A stretch of 64,000 nucleotides of DNA, taken from Mycobacterium sp. AT1 (GTDB lineage Bacteria; Actinomycetota; Actinomycetes; Mycobacteriales; Mycobacteriaceae). The stretch covers positions 62,001-126,000 of the forward strand of contig NZ_MVOC01000027.1 in NCBI RefSeq assembly GCF_002043095.1, given 5' to 3'. The notes beneath the pieces are model-generated. The model was not told the DNA's origin. It did not search any database and worked only from the letters and a program-made list of their open reading frames with translations. Shown piece after piece: positions 1-10,317 of this stretch (position 1 is the first letter of the stretch; every line of letters starts with the position of its first letter). The translations under genes and the position numbers were made by a program.

Positions 1-1084
<1,084 letters not shown>

Positions 1085-1222
1085 GCTAATTTCCCCTAAG
1101 CCTGGATGCGGCCTCGATGGGCCTCGAATCGCTTCAAACGAGGTCCATCGTAGGTGACCGGCCGACCCGGCCGGCCGAACGCGCCGCACAGGGCGGTCGC
1201 GCCGGCCGCGGGTGACTACCGG

Positions 1223-1891
1223 CTAGGACAGCCGGATGAGTCCGTAGTCGTAGGCGTGACGCCGGTAGACGACGGTCGGCTTGTCGGTTTCCTTGCAGTG
1301 AAACAGGAAGAAGTCGTGGCCGACGAGCTCCATTTCGTAAAGCGCGTCGTCGACGGTCATGGGTGTGGCGGTGTGCTCCTTGGTCCGCACGATCCGACCG
1401 GGTTCGTGGTCATCGAGGGCCGGGCTCTCGTCTTCGACGGGCGCCGACAGCGGCTCGACGAGACGGGTGATCGCGGTGGCCTCGGCGAGCGAGACGGGCG
1501 TCTTGTCCCCGTAGTGAATCTTGCGACGGTCCTTGCTGCGCCGGAGTCGGTTCTCGAGTTTGCTTACCGCCGATTCCAGCGCCGCGTAGAAGCTGTCGGC
1601 GCAGCCTTCGCCGCGCGCAACGGGTCCTCGGCCCCTGGCCGTGATCTCGACGTGTTGGCAGTTCTTGCGCTGCCTGCGATTGCGTTCGTGGTCGAGTTCG
1701 ACGTCGAACAGGTAGATGGTGCGGTCGAAGCGCTCGAGGCGAGCCAGCTTCTCGGAGACATAGGTTCGGAAGTGATCGGGAACTTCGACGTTGCGGCCCT
1801 TGACGACGACCTCGGCGTGGGGGCCGTCGTGCGACTCCTCCTCAGCGCCCACCATCGTTGACTGGTTGGTGTCCACGGATTGTATTGACAT
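1223..1891 (-). CDS. hpf: Long-form ribosome hibernation promoting factor (HPF/RaiA)
   Basis: 222-residue ribosome-binding stress protein. Residues about 25-130 form the S30AE fold that sits in the mRNA/tRNA channel of the 30S subunit (VVVKGRNVEVPDHFRTYV, then KLARLERFD). The C-terminal part (PMTVDDALYEMELVGHDFF ... VVYRRHAYDYGLIRL) is the dimerisation domain that makes 100S ribosomes in long-form HPFs. The ATG at 1891 is chosen because homologues begin close to it and a GAGGAAG purine tract precedes it; the frame stays open upstream but that part is not conserved-looking. It equals Rv3241c in the M. tuberculosis order, between secA1 and comF. Confidence 0.93.
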   Translation of the reverse strand: MSIQSVDTNQSTMVGAEEESHDGPHAEVVVKGRNVEVPDHFRTYVSEKLARLERFDRTIYLFDVELDHERNRRQRKNCQHVEITARGRGPVARGEGCADSFYAALESAVSKLENRLRRSKDRRKIHYGDKTPVSLAEATAITRLVEPLSAPVEDESPALDDHEPGRIVRTKEHTATPMTVDDALYEMELVGHDFFLFHCKETDKPTVVYRRHAYDYGLIRLS

Positions 1892-2193
1892 ACTTGGCAA
1901 CTCGCTTCCTCTTCGGCGGAGCACGCGCTGAGGCGTGCCGACAAATAACAGGAGCGCAGCGAGGGAACCCGAACGAAGTCCGCCCGCGGCGCAAGGTGTC
2001 GAGAGCTCACCTCCTCGCTTTTCGGGCGATGTGGCGCCAATGGTTCTAGACGCCGCCGTGAGTCGTTCACGGGTGGTTGGTCCCGACGGTAGTCCGTGTT
2101 CACCCGCCTGTGCCACATATTCGGCACACGTGTTTTTAGTTCTTCATTCCGGTTTGATCTCACGGTAATTTGACGGCTCCGCCGGACGCGGGA
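1892..2193. other. hpf upstream region, no gene supported
   Basis: About 300 bp between comF and hpf, on the 5' side of hpf. It presumably holds the hpf promoter and leader and the end of the comF transcript. Open frames crossing it do not look coding. No hairpin followed by a T-run and no recognisable operator was found. Confidence 0.5.
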
Positions 2194-2820
2194 TCAGGCG
2201 TGTGCGACCGCGAGGACCGCGGCAACGCGCGCTCCGTCCGTTTGCAGGACGTGGACCGACTCCCGGGCGGTGGCACCCGTCGTCACGACGTCGTCGATCA
2301 GAAGCACTTCCCCACCCACGGCCCCGCGGACCCTGAGCCGGCCAGCGATGTTCCGCTCCCGCTGCCCGGGCGACAACCCCACCGAATCGCGGGTGAAGGC
2401 CCGCATCCGCAAGGCCGCGACGACGACGACCCCTGGGACGGCGGCGGCTTCTGCGATGGCCGTCACCGGGTCACCACCCCGCCGACGCGCCGCCGATCGC
2501 CTGGTGGGCGCGGGGACCAGCGTCAGGGGCGCCTCGACGACGCCCCACGTCAGCAGGCGAGTCAGTCCCGCGGCGACCGCCGTCGCGAGTGGCCCGACGA
2601 GGTCGGCGCGGCCGTGTTCCTTCATCGCGATGATCGCTGCGCGCCGCGGCCCTGCGTAGCGGCCGAGGGAGAACACGGGCACGCCCGGGTCGAGGCGCGG
2701 GGTGATCACCAACGGTTCGTCGGTGTGCACGGTCAGCGTTCGCGCGCAGGTCTCGCACCATCGCGTGCCCGGCGCGCCGCATCCGCCGCACTCCAGCGGA
2801 AGGACGAGGTCGAGCAGCAT
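2194..2820 (-). CDS. comF: ComF-family phosphoribosyltransferase-like protein
   Basis: 208-residue ComF/GntX-like protein. The N-terminus has a zinc-ribbon type cysteine pair arrangement (CGGCGAPGTRWCETC, near residue 12). The C-terminal half is a phosphoribosyltransferase fold with the PRPP-binding loop LLIDDVVTTGAT. ComF proteins are tied to DNA uptake in transformable bacteria; in mycobacteria their role is not established. The ATG at 2820 (MLLDLVLPLECGG) is preferred over an upstream in-frame ATG at 2889 because homologues start there. Syntenic with Rv3242c. The next gene on this strand upstream is the CpnT immunity gene, about 200 bp away. Confidence 0.9.
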   Translation of the reverse strand: MLLDLVLPLECGGCGAPGTRWCETCARTLTVHTDEPLVITPRLDPGVPVFSLGRYAGPRRAAIIAMKEHGRADLVGPLATAVAAGLTRLLTWGVVEAPLTLVPAPTRRSAARRRGGDPVTAIAEAAAVPGVVVVAALRMRAFTRDSVGLSPGQRERNIAGRLRVRGAVGGEVLLIDDVVTTGATARESVHVLQTDGARVAAVLAVAHA

Positions 2821-2865
2821 GGGGTAAGTGTGGCGGCCGGGTCCGACACGGCTCGTTCTTCCCGC

Positions 2866-2922
2866 CGAGTGTGAAGTCATGCCACGCATTTCGGCGAAAT
2901 GGCGCGAACAACTTCACACTCG
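2866..2922. repeat. Long nested inverted repeat between comF and the toxin-immunity operon
   Basis: Outer arms are perfect 12-mers: CGAGTGTGAAGT at 2866-2877 and ACTTCACACTCG at 2911-2922. Inside them sits a second palindrome, ATTTCG-G-CGAAAT at 2888-2900. The whole can fold as one long imperfect hairpin. It lies in the gap downstream of the immunity gene and upstream of comF, so it could act as a terminator-like barrier, but no T-run follows. It also resembles dispersed palindromic elements of mycobacterial genomes. The role is inferred only. Confidence 0.7.
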
Positions 2923-3020
2923 CGGGGGCTTTGGTCGAAGTGTTTCCATCGCGCGCGTATGCAAATCTCGCAGCATTCAATCCACCCCGAACACAAGGCG
3001 GCGAGGGGCGGACAAGTCGC

Positions 3021-3527
3021 TCAACGGGCTGGGCTGCCTGCAGGACCTTCGAAAGTCGCAAGTAGGTCTTGGACCGATCCCGACAACAGGTGCGAGAGCT
3101 TCACCAGCACGGCAACGCCGATACGCCCCCGCGCTTTGGCTACCAAGTCTTCCGAGTTACGGAGGGACACATACCCGTCCGCGTCCGGTTCATCGATTGA
3201 GTAGCCGGGCGCTAGCTGCTCCTCCCCTGCAGCGAACTTGAGACGAGCAAGCCCGCGCTTAGCACGCACACTCGCTCCGAAGACACCGAAGAGATACCGC
3301 TCAATGGTCCGCAACGAAGTTGCGTAAAGCTCGAACTGCTCTGGGAGCGAACGTTCGGCCACGGAAAGCGTGAATGAGTCTTCTCCGTCGCTCCGGATAT
3401 AGAATCGGATCTCTCCGCCCGGATTCGTCCAAAATATGGCAGCGTCAGACGATCCTGCAGGAGTAAAACCGTAACCTGCCATCGCCGCCCATTCGATGAG
3501 CTCGTTGGATATTTTTACTCGTGTCAC
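3021..3527 (-). CDS. Probable immunity protein for a TNT-type toxin (IFT / Imm61-like)
   Basis: 168-residue cytosolic-looking protein with no signal or membrane segment. It occupies the position of Rv3902c (IFT), the antidote that binds and blocks the tuberculosis necrotizing toxin domain in M. tuberculosis. It overlaps the toxin gene by GTGA, so the two are translationally coupled. Length (IFT is about 176 residues) and the pattern AGYGFTP ... AIFWTNPGGEIRFYI ... LSVAERS fit that family, from memory. Local sequence is visibly richer in A and T than the neighbours, as is common for exchanged toxin/immunity tails. Start is GTG. Function is inferred mainly from context. Confidence 0.78.
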   Translation of the reverse strand: MTRVKISNELIEWAAMAGYGFTPAGSSDAAIFWTNPGGEIRFYIRSDGEDSFTLSVAERSLPEQFELYATSLRTIERYLFGVFGASVRAKRGLARLKFAAGEEQLAPGYSIDEPDADGYVSLRNSEDLVAKARGRIGVAVLVKLSHLLSGSVQDLLATFEGPAGSPAR

Positions 3528-6193
3528 TCCAGAACCCCATCGAGTTTCCGAATCGGTACCTTTTGACCGAATTCATCGTAAATTAGCACTTGGAGCGCTC
3601 CGCCATCACGCCCAAACGCGGGGGCAATCTCCGAGACCTCGATCTTCCAACCGTCAGGCAGGTTGACAAGGCGAAAATCGTTGTAGGGCTCGTTCAATGA
3701 GGCAACCGGCAGGCCTCGCTCTTCGAACGACGGCGGTACCCCGTCTGGCATGACTCCAAGATAAGCGCCATTGTCGTCACCGATTCGATCGAGGTACGGC
3801 CCATAGTCTCGGAGGTACGCGTCGCCGGAGTCGTAAATTACTCGAGAACCCGGGACGGCACCGTCGTTGGGCGGGTACGCCTGCCATTGTTCACCGTCAG
3901 GGCCGAGCTTGTTATACCTGTCCTCATACTGGTCTTTGGTAAAAGGTGTTCCATCGACATCGTGGCCATAGGGCTCGTCGGGATGCTCGACTAGATCGAA
4001 CGTTCTGCTGTTGATTTCAGTTTGACTGGGATAGTCGTCGCCGATCCAATGGCGTTCAAGCGGCTCGCCGTAATGTGGATCGTCGGGTTTGTCGTCAATT
4101 CGATGCCAGCCATCACCGTCCGCCTCATGCGAGTGCACCGGATCGTGGACACCACCGTTCGAATGGTCGCCACCACCATGTCCACCGTGATCGCCTCCCG
4201 ACGAGTCATGGCTGCCATGTCCCGTGCCGTCGCCCGACCCGTGCCCGGACCCGCTCGAACCACCGGCACCGTCGCCCAACTCTCCGCTGTGTGCGCCGAC
4301 GCTGACGGGAACCTTGTCGTCGGCCCCGGCAGAAGAGGACAGCCCACCGTCGTGGCTGGCCGCAGCGGGAGGTTCACTCATGGCAGGCCCTGATTCGAAG
4401 GGGCCTCCCGGTGGGCGCGAGGGATTGCTTTCCGCGACCTGCGCCGGCTCGGAGCCATGAGGTGGGGGCAGGGGTGCGTCGGCATGCGGCGGCGGGGGTT
4501 CCGAGGCATGCGGCGCGGAGGGAGCATCACCGCGCACTGGCGCGGGCTCTGCTGGCGATGGCGAAACCGGCTCTGCCGCATGCGGTTCCGGTGCAGGAGT
4601 CGGATGCGGCGCGGTGTCGACCGGTGCACGCCCACCGGAAGCGTCCGGGCCGGGGGCGGCCGGAGCGTCCACCGGCGGCCGCCCCGTCGGCGCCGACTCC
4701 CCCGGCCCGGCGCCCGGCCTCGAACTCTCGGGCACCTTGATGCCGTCGAGGTCACTGCCGACACGGCCGGCCTGAGTGGCGATGGACTTCGATTCGCCGG
4801 ACGCGACCCCGAGACCGGGAATCCCGTCGCGGGCAGCACCGGCCGCCGCCCGCTCCTCGGCCGAGGCCGCCCGTCCCGCGATCCCAGCGCCGTCGGCGGC
4901 AGCGTCGGCCTCGCCTGCCCCGGGAATCAAGAACGAGGCAACCTGGGCCGCGTTGTACCCCAAGGCGCGGAAGGGATGCCCGTTTTCTACGTCCTTCCAG
5001 TCGAAGACACCCTTCGCAGCGTCGAGAGCACCCTGTGGGTCGCTAGCGATCTTCTCGGCCAACAGGGCCGGATTCGTCAAGACGGCGGCGGTCTCGCCCA
5101 ATCCCTCCCACGTCTTCGCCGCTCCGGACGGGTCGTAGAGGAACCGCGTCGGATCCAATTGTCCGATGCCCTGAGCGGTCTCGGCGACGAACTTCAGGGC
5201 CCCCTCGGACCCGTCGACGATCGCGTTGAACTGGAACGCCAGCGCACCTCCGACGTCCTGACCCAGGACGCTGGTGAACTCCTTGGTCGCCCACGCCTCG
5301 AGCGAGTTGGTCGCGGAGTCCAGCTCGTTGATCCCCTGGTCGAACACTTTGGTGAGTGCGTCCGCTTCGCGCTTCATGTTGCCGAGCACGGTCTTGATCT
5401 CGTCGGCGATCTTCTTGATCTCGTCGAGCGGGTTGTGTCCGGTGAAGATGCCGCCGATGGTCTCCAGCACCCCGGCCGGACTGAGCTGATGCAGAAGGTT
5501 GCGGACGGCGTTTTGGGTGCCTTCCACCGTGCCAGCGAATCCGTCGACGGAGGTCGCCAACGTTTGTGCTCCGCTGGCGATATTCGTCAGGCCGCCGCTG
5601 ATCTTCCCGAGAGCGTCGGTCATCTGGCCCGACTCGGGAATCTGCTGGGCGCTCAGGCCGGGCCCCGCCGCCTCGACCTGCCCGGCGAGGCCGGTGATCG
5701 TCGTGGCGAAGGTTCGCCAGGCGCCCGCGGCGGCGCGCATCTCGCCGGGGTTGCCGTCGGGCCATACGTCGCCGACGAACGCCTCCACCAGCGCCCAGCC
5801 CATTGGCGCGGCGATGCCGGAACCCAGCGGCGGCGGCATGCCCGGCGCGGTGAACCCCGCCGGAGTGGCCGGCGCGGGGACCGCCGACGTGCCTCCCCCG
5901 ACGGTCGAGGATGCATTGGCGTGGCCGTAGTTCGCCGCGGAGGTCTGGATGCCAAATCCCACCCGGCGGCTCGCGTTGACGGCCGACGCGGCGGCGTCGA
6001 GCAGCGCCTTGCCTGAAGAGGTGTACCCCTGGGCGAAGACCAGACCCGCGGCGTCGTGTCCGAACAACGCGCCGGCGCCGGACAGGGACGAGTCGAGGGA
6101 ACCGACGGCGGTGGCAATGGCGTCGCCCTCGCCGGCGACGGTCGTACCCATCCCCGCCAGGACAGCCGGATCCACCGAGATGGGTGGTGCCAC
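3524..6193 (-). CDS. cpnT: CpnT-like secreted toxin: N-terminal channel-type domain plus C-terminal TNT domain
   Basis: 889 residues. Residues 1-430 are the Ala/Gly-rich helical N-terminal region that in M. tuberculosis CpnT forms an outer-membrane channel; it opens with a WXG100-like helical stretch. Residues about 490-635 are a Pro/Ala linker, 634-690 a Gly/His/Asp-rich stretch, and about 700-889 a TNT-type domain. TNT hydrolyses NAD+. With remembered M. tuberculosis numbering, R757, Y765, R780 and Q822 fall without gaps on R803, Y811, R826 and Q868, but H792 falls on N838 (PYN instead of PYH). The toxin may thus be weakened or altered. The GTG start lies 3 bp after the esxE-like gene; the gene overlaps the immunity gene. 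Confidence 0.88.
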   Translation of the reverse strand: MAPPISVDPAVLAGMGTTVAGEGDAIATAVGSLDSSLSGAGALFGHDAAGLVFAQGYTSSGKALLDAAASAVNASRRVGFGIQTSAANYGHANASSTVGGGTSAVPAPATPAGFTAPGMPPPLGSGIAAPMGWALVEAFVGDVWPDGNPGEMRAAAGAWRTFATTITGLAGQVEAAGPGLSAQQIPESGQMTDALGKISGGLTNIASGAQTLATSVDGFAGTVEGTQNAVRNLLHQLSPAGVLETIGGIFTGHNPLDEIKKIADEIKTVLGNMKREADALTKVFDQGINELDSATNSLEAWATKEFTSVLGQDVGGALAFQFNAIVDGSEGALKFVAETAQGIGQLDPTRFLYDPSGAAKTWEGLGETAAVLTNPALLAEKIASDPQGALDAAKGVFDWKDVENGHPFRALGYNAAQVASFLIPGAGEADAAADGAGIAGRAASAEERAAAGAARDGIPGLGVASGESKSIATQAGRVGSDLDGIKVPESSRPGAGPGESAPTGRPPVDAPAAPGPDASGGRAPVDTAPHPTPAPEPHAAEPVSPSPAEPAPVRGDAPSAPHASEPPPPHADAPLPPPHGSEPAQVAESNPSRPPGGPFESGPAMSEPPAAASHDGGLSSSAGADDKVPVSVGAHSGELGDGAGGSSGSGHGSGDGTGHGSHDSSGGDHGGHGGGDHSNGGVHDPVHSHEADGDGWHRIDDKPDDPHYGEPLERHWIGDDYPSQTEINSRTFDLVEHPDEPYGHDVDGTPFTKDQYEDRYNKLGPDGEQWQAYPPNDGAVPGSRVIYDSGDAYLRDYGPYLDRIGDDNGAYLGVMPDGVPPSFEERGLPVASLNEPYNDFRLVNLPDGWKIEVSEIAPAFGRDGGALQVLIYDEFGQKVPIRKLDGVLE

Positions 6194-6196
6194 GCC

Positions 6197-6484
6197 CTAG
6201 CCCCAGTTGCGCACGTTTGCCTGCGCGGCGCTGGAGTAGTTCTCGTGGGCACCCTCGGCGATCTGACGCAGACGCGCGAGCGCGTCGCGCATCTCCTGGG
6301 CGCCGTGATCCCACTGCTGTTGCGCCGACCGCTCGGCGTCCCCGCCGTCGCCATACCAGGACGTGCCCAACGAGGCGACCGAACTCCTGGCCTGAGCCAG
6401 GTGGGCTTCCAGCTGGGAGTCGAATTCCGACATTCGGTCGACGACCGCCAGCAGCGCCGCGGGGTCGACTTGGAAGCCGCTCAC
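6197..6484 (-). CDS. esxE: WXG100-family ESX-like protein (EsxE-like)
   Basis: 95-residue helical-hairpin protein of the WXG100 family. The turn motif is W-Y-G (GTSWYGDGG) near residue 48, between two amphipathic helices. In M. tuberculosis, EsxE and EsxF form a heterodimer needed to export CpnT and place it at the surface. The GTG start at 6484 overlaps the stop of the esxF-like gene (GTGA), and the gene ends 3 bp before the toxin start. The frame is open further upstream, but that part is antisense-like Arg-rich sequence and is not used. Symbol assigned by operon position. Confidence 0.87.
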   Translation of the reverse strand: MSGFQVDPAALLAVVDRMSEFDSQLEAHLAQARSSVASLGTSWYGDGGDAERSAQQQWDHGAQEMRDALARLRQIAEGAHENYSSAAQANVRNWG

Positions 6485-6783
6485 AGGCCGACCTCCGACA
6501 CACGGGCGGCACCTGCCGCGTCGGATGCGTCGTACCGTTGCGCCGCGTCGCCCAGTAGCCCGGACATCTTCGCGAGCCCGTCGACTACTTGTTGGGCGCC
6601 GTCGTGCCATTCCCGCCACACCGCGTCGTACGCCGACGCGGCCTCGCCCGACCATCCCGGGCCAAGCAATCCGGATACCTCACCGTCCAGCGAGCCAAGG
6701 CCGGCGCGCAATCCGGTGGCCACCGACTCCAGTTCACCTGCCACCGCGCCAAGCACGGATGACGTCACGTGCAGATCCGACAT
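6481..6783 (-). CDS. esxF: WXG100-family ESX-like protein (EsxF-like), first gene of toxin operon
   Basis: 100-residue WXG100 protein with the W-S-G turn (GPGWSGEAAS, about residue 44) and the downstream tryptophan-bearing helix VWREWHDG. It is the likely partner of the adjacent EsxE-like protein. It is the first gene of the four-gene operon esxF-esxE-cpnT-immunity. The 118 bp up to the end of lpqB must hold the promoter. M. tuberculosis EsxF (Rv3905c) is about the same length and leads the same operon. ATG start at 6783. Confidence 0.88.
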   Translation of the reverse strand: MSDLHVTSSVLGAVAGELESVATGLRAGLGSLDGEVSGLLGPGWSGEAASAYDAVWREWHDGAQQVVDGLAKMSGLLGDAAQRYDASDAAGAARVSEVGL

Positions 6784-6901
6784 CGAAATTCACCCCCGCT
6801 AGATCGCCGACCCGTTCAGGGTAACTCGATGCGGAGAGGGCCAAATGCACTGAATCAGAACACTTTTGACAGCGAACTCACAGGATTTTGGTGGGTTCCA
6901 A

Positions 6902-8671
6902 TCAGCCTGGAAGTACCGGAATGGCCCCCGCGACCATGAGCGGGCGCACCTCGGTCCACATCAGGTCGTTCTCGGCGGCCGATCCCGAAAGCTGCAATAC
7001 GCCACGCTGATCGGCGACGTACAGCGTGGACGGATTCGCCGCGACGGTCGACACCGGCGCCAGCAGGTTCCGGCTTGGACCGTCGGAGTTGACGCCGTCG
7101 AGGTTGACGTAGGAGACCGGGTGCTGCGGATCGGTTCGGCTGACGACGATGTCGTCACCGGTGCGCCAGGACAACGACACCGCCGTGTCGCCCAGACCAA
7201 ATCCCAGTCGTCGCGGGTAGGTCAGGGCGTACAGCCCACCCTGAGTCTGTTCGACCCCGGCCAGGATGACCTGGCCGTTGACAACCATCGCCGCGCGGGT
7301 GCCGTCTCGCGACAGTTGAAGTTCCGACACCGGGCCGGGGAACTTCGTGAAGACGGCGGTGGCGTCGACGGGGATTCGGGCGGGCTGACCCGAGGCCGCT
7401 TCCTGGATGACGCGGACGATGTTGTTGCCGTCCACCACGACCCAAATCGCGTCGTCCAGAGACCAACTGGGGCGTGACAGCGTGCGGCCGTCGATGGCTT
7501 GGGAGGAGTCCCCTCCGAGCTGGCCGATCCACAGCGACGACGCCATGTCCGGGGCACCCGGTCGCAGCGTCACCACCGATGCCACCTCTTGGCCGCTGCG
7601 CGACAAGGTGGCGGCCGTCTGCCCCGGCAGGTTTCCGAAGGAGCCCGCCACCCGCGGTGCCTTTTGACCGTCCAGCGACACCAGCGACCCGCCGATGAGA
7701 GCGTGCAACCCCGCGGCGGCCCCGGGGTCCGCGCCGGGGTCGGTGGCCGCGACGTCGGAGGAGTTCCACCCCTCGGCGAACCGGTCGTCGAGCGCCGCAC
7801 CGTCGGCGTTGATCACGTAGGGTCCGTTGACACCGGCCCTGTTCAGCGTCCAGATGATCTGTGCCGCAAGCAATTGCCGTGAATGCGGATCAGTCGTCGA
7901 CAAGTTTTCGAGGTCGACCCGTGCACCGCCGTAACCCCGCCCGACACCGGTCTTTCCACCGTCGGCCCTGGTCACCGGCCCCCGCAACCGCAGCGGCGCG
8001 CCAAGCAGGTTGCGCACGGTGTTTGCCATCTCCGGCCGCGGGCCGGACACCAACTTGCTCACCAATTCGGTGGGCAGCTGGTCCGGATCCGACACCGCGA
8101 CGTAGCGCGGATCGGGAACGACGGTCTTGCCGGTCGGGTCGACGAAGTACAGCGTGCTGCGCTTGTAGGTGGCCAAGAACTGCTGCCAGTCCAGGAATAC
8201 GCCGTTGGGCAACTTGTCGATTCGCCAGCCGCCCGGGGTCTTCACCAGTTCGATCGGTCCGGGGTCGGGCAGCGCACCGTCGCCGGTCTCGAACACCCCC
8301 ATGTCGGAAAGGGACCCGAGGATGTCGGCCTTCATGGTCACCGAAACACGATCGGGCTGACGGGTTTCGACGAACACGACCCGGTCGATCAGCAGCGCGC
8401 TGCCCGCGTCGTCCCATTCGTTGGACGCCGACTCGGTGAGAAACTGACGGGCGGCCAGATGACGGTTCGCAGGATCGGCCGTCGCCTTGAGGAACTCACG
8501 CAGCAGGACGTCGGGATCCATGCCCGGGGTCGGAGTCGGCAGACTCGGCGGGGCTGGGCGGTCCATGGTGCCGAGCGCTTGCGGCGCCGACGAACTCGGC
8601 ACACCCGCACACCCGGTCAGGGTCAACGCGACAGTCAGAATCAGCGTGATGGCGACCAGCGCGCGTCTCAC
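6902..8671 (-). CDS. lpqB: Lipoprotein LpqB, MtrB accessory protein
   Basis: 589-residue lipoprotein that associates with the sensor kinase MtrB and influences MtrA phosphorylation in mycobacteria. An N-terminal signal with lipobox L-T-G-C (TLTLTGCAG) is visible about residues 5-22. It is followed by a GerMN-like domain and a C-terminal beta-propeller-like region (LpqB). The GTG at 8671 overlaps the mtrB stop (GTGA) and starts right before the signal peptide, so it is preferred over an upstream in-frame start at 8827. Length agrees with M. tuberculosis LpqB (about 583). It is the last gene of mtrA-mtrB-lpqB. Confidence 0.95.
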   Translation of the reverse strand: MRRALVAITLILTVALTLTGCAGVPSSSAPQALGTMDRPAPPSLPTPTPGMDPDVLLREFLKATADPANRHLAARQFLTESASNEWDDAGSALLIDRVVFVETRQPDRVSVTMKADILGSLSDMGVFETGDGALPDPGPIELVKTPGGWRIDKLPNGVFLDWQQFLATYKRSTLYFVDPTGKTVVPDPRYVAVSDPDQLPTELVSKLVSGPRPEMANTVRNLLGAPLRLRGPVTRADGGKTGVGRGYGGARVDLENLSTTDPHSRQLLAAQIIWTLNRAGVNGPYVINADGAALDDRFAEGWNSSDVAATDPGADPGAAAGLHALIGGSLVSLDGQKAPRVAGSFGNLPGQTAATLSRSGQEVASVVTLRPGAPDMASSLWIGQLGGDSSQAIDGRTLSRPSWSLDDAIWVVVDGNNIVRVIQEAASGQPARIPVDATAVFTKFPGPVSELQLSRDGTRAAMVVNGQVILAGVEQTQGGLYALTYPRRLGFGLGDTAVSLSWRTGDDIVVSRTDPQHPVSYVNLDGVNSDGPSRNLLAPVSTVAANPSTLYVADQRGVLQLSGSAAENDLMWTEVRPLMVAGAIPVLPG

Positions 8672-10317
8672 GCGCGTTCCCCGGCGGTTTCCCGGTCGCG
8701 CGTCGGCGTGACCGACGGCTTGTCCTGGCCAATGGGCTTGAGCGGCAACGGGCTTGCCGTCACCTTGTGGCCGCGCACCAACGGCAACGTCAACCGGAAG
8801 CAGGCACCCTTGCCCGGCTCTCCCCACGCCTCGAGCCTGCCTTGATGCAGCCGCGCGTCTTCGATGGAGATGGCCAGCCCCAGCCCGGTCCCACCGGAGC
8901 GGCGCACCCGCGACGGGTCCGAGCGCCAGAACCGGCTGAACACCAACTTCTCCTCACCGGGGCGCAGCCCGACACCGTAGTCGCGCACCGTGACCGCGAC
9001 GGTGTCCTCGTCGGCCGCCATCCGAATCCGCACCGGCTTGCGCTCGGCATGGTCGATGGCGTTGGCGATCAGATTGCGCAGGATGCGTTCCACCCGCCGC
9101 GCGTCGACTTCGGCGATGACCGCCTCCGACGGCATGTCCACGACCAGCTCCACCGAGGCGTCCTTGGCGAGGTGACCGACGTTCTCCAGGGCGCTTCCCA
9201 CCGTCAGCCGCAGATCCTCGGACTCCACCGACAGCTCCGCGACGCCCGCATCGTGGCGGGAGATCTCGAGGAGGTCGCTGAGCAGCGTCTCGAACCGGTC
9301 CAGCTCGCTGACCATCAATTCCGTCGCGCGTCGCAGCGCGGGTTCGAGGTCGTCGCTGTGGTCGTAGATCAGGTCCGCGGCCATGCGCACGGTGGTCAAC
9401 GGCGTACGCAGCTCGTGACTGACGTCGGAGGTGAAGCGGCGCTGCAGGTTTCCGAATTCCTCCAGCTGGGTGATCTGACGCGACAGGCTTTCGGCCATGT
9501 CGTTGAACGACACTGCCAGTCGGGCCATGTCGTCCTCGCCGCGTACCGGCATCCGCTCGGTCAGGTGCCCCTCGGCGAACCGCTCGGCAATGCGCGACGC
9601 CGACCGCACCGGAAGCACGATCTGCCTGGCTACCAGAAGCGCGATCGCGGCGAGGAGCCCCAGCAGCACGATGCCGCCGGTGGCCATCGTGCCGCGCACC
9701 AACGCGATGGTGCTCTCCTCGTTGTTCAACGGAAAGATCAGGTAGAGCTCGAGATTGGTGACCGGCGACGACGTCGGGCTGCCGACGATCAGCGCCGGCC
9801 CCGAGAAGCCGTCGGTGTTCACCGTGGCGTATTGGTAGCTGACCTGTCCGGCCTTGACGAAGTCGCGAAGCGCCGTAGGGATCTGCTGCACCGGTCCCGC
9901 CGCGGTGGCGGCTCGCGGCCCGTCGCCGGGCACCACCAGCACCGCGTCGAAGGCGCCGGCGAGTCCCGCCCCCGAATCGACCTTGCGGTCGACGAGCGTG
10001 TTGCGCGCCAACTGAAGACTGCTGTCCAACGAGCGAGTTTCCTCGCCTCCGACGATTCCGCTGACCGTCGTGCTGGCTCGCTCGATTTCCTCGGTGGCTG
10101 CACGCACCTTGATCTCGAGGATGCGATCGGTGATCTGACTGGTCAGCACGAAGCCGAGCACCATGATGACGGCCAGCGACAGCCCGATGGTGAGCGTCAC
10201 CACCCGAAGTTGGAGGGAGCGTCGCCACGCGAAGCCGAGTGCTCGGCCCAACGTGCCGAGACCCCGCAGCATCGGAGCCGAGCGGCTCCGAATGCGTCGG
10301 CGGGAACCCCAGATCAC
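8668..10317 (-). CDS. mtrB: Two-component sensor histidine kinase MtrB
   Basis: 549 residues. The first membrane helix is about residues 33-58 ([20 protein letters not shown]), followed by an extracytoplasmic loop, a second helix near 205-225, a HAMP linker, the HisKA box with the phosphorylated histidine in [12 protein letters not shown], and a HATPase domain with N box [11 protein letters not shown] and G boxes [11 protein letters not shown] and [10 protein letters not shown]. MtrB phosphorylates MtrA, controlling cell-wall hydrolases and division in mycobacteria. GTG start overlaps the mtrA stop by GTGA; its own stop overlaps lpqB the same way. The C-terminal tail is shorter than in M. tuberculosis (567 residues). 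Confidence 0.97.
   Translation of the reverse strand: MIWGSRRRIRSRSAPMLRGLGTLGRALGFAWRRSLQLRVVTLTIGLSLAVIMVLGFVLTSQITDRILEIKVRAATEEIERASTTVSGIVGGEETRSLDSSLQLARNTLVDRKVDSGAGLAGAFDAVLVVPGDGPRAATAAGPVQQIPTALRDFVKAGQVSYQYATVNTDGFSGPALIVGSPTSSPVTNLELYLIFPLNNEESTIALVRGTMATGGIVLLGLLAAIALLVARQIVLPVRSASRIAERFAEGHLTERMPVRGEDDMARLAVSFNDMAESLSRQITQLEEFGNLQRRFTSDVSHELRTPLTTVRMAADLIYDHSDDLEPALRRATELMVSELDRFETLLSDLLEISRHDAGVAELSVESEDLRLTVGSALENVGHLAKDASVELVVDMPSEAVIAEVDARRVERILRNLIANAIDHAERKPVRIRMAADEDTVAVTVRDYGVGLRPGEEKLVFSRFWRSDPSRVRRSGGTGLGLAISIEDARLHQGRLEAWGEPGKGACFRLTLPLVRGHKVTASPLPLKPIGQDKPSVTPTRDRETAGERA

Noticed and set aside
1564..2010. Possible upstream ORF starting at GTG 2010 behind AGGAG, with several cysteines, ahead of hpf
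   Set aside because: The frame runs on deep into hpf in another frame and becomes Arg/Ser-rich. It does not behave like a short leader peptide.
4457..6016. 519-codon plus-strand open frame antisense to the CpnT-like gene
   Set aside because: Its composition follows from the Ala/Gly/Pro-rich toxin gene on the other strand; there are no motifs.
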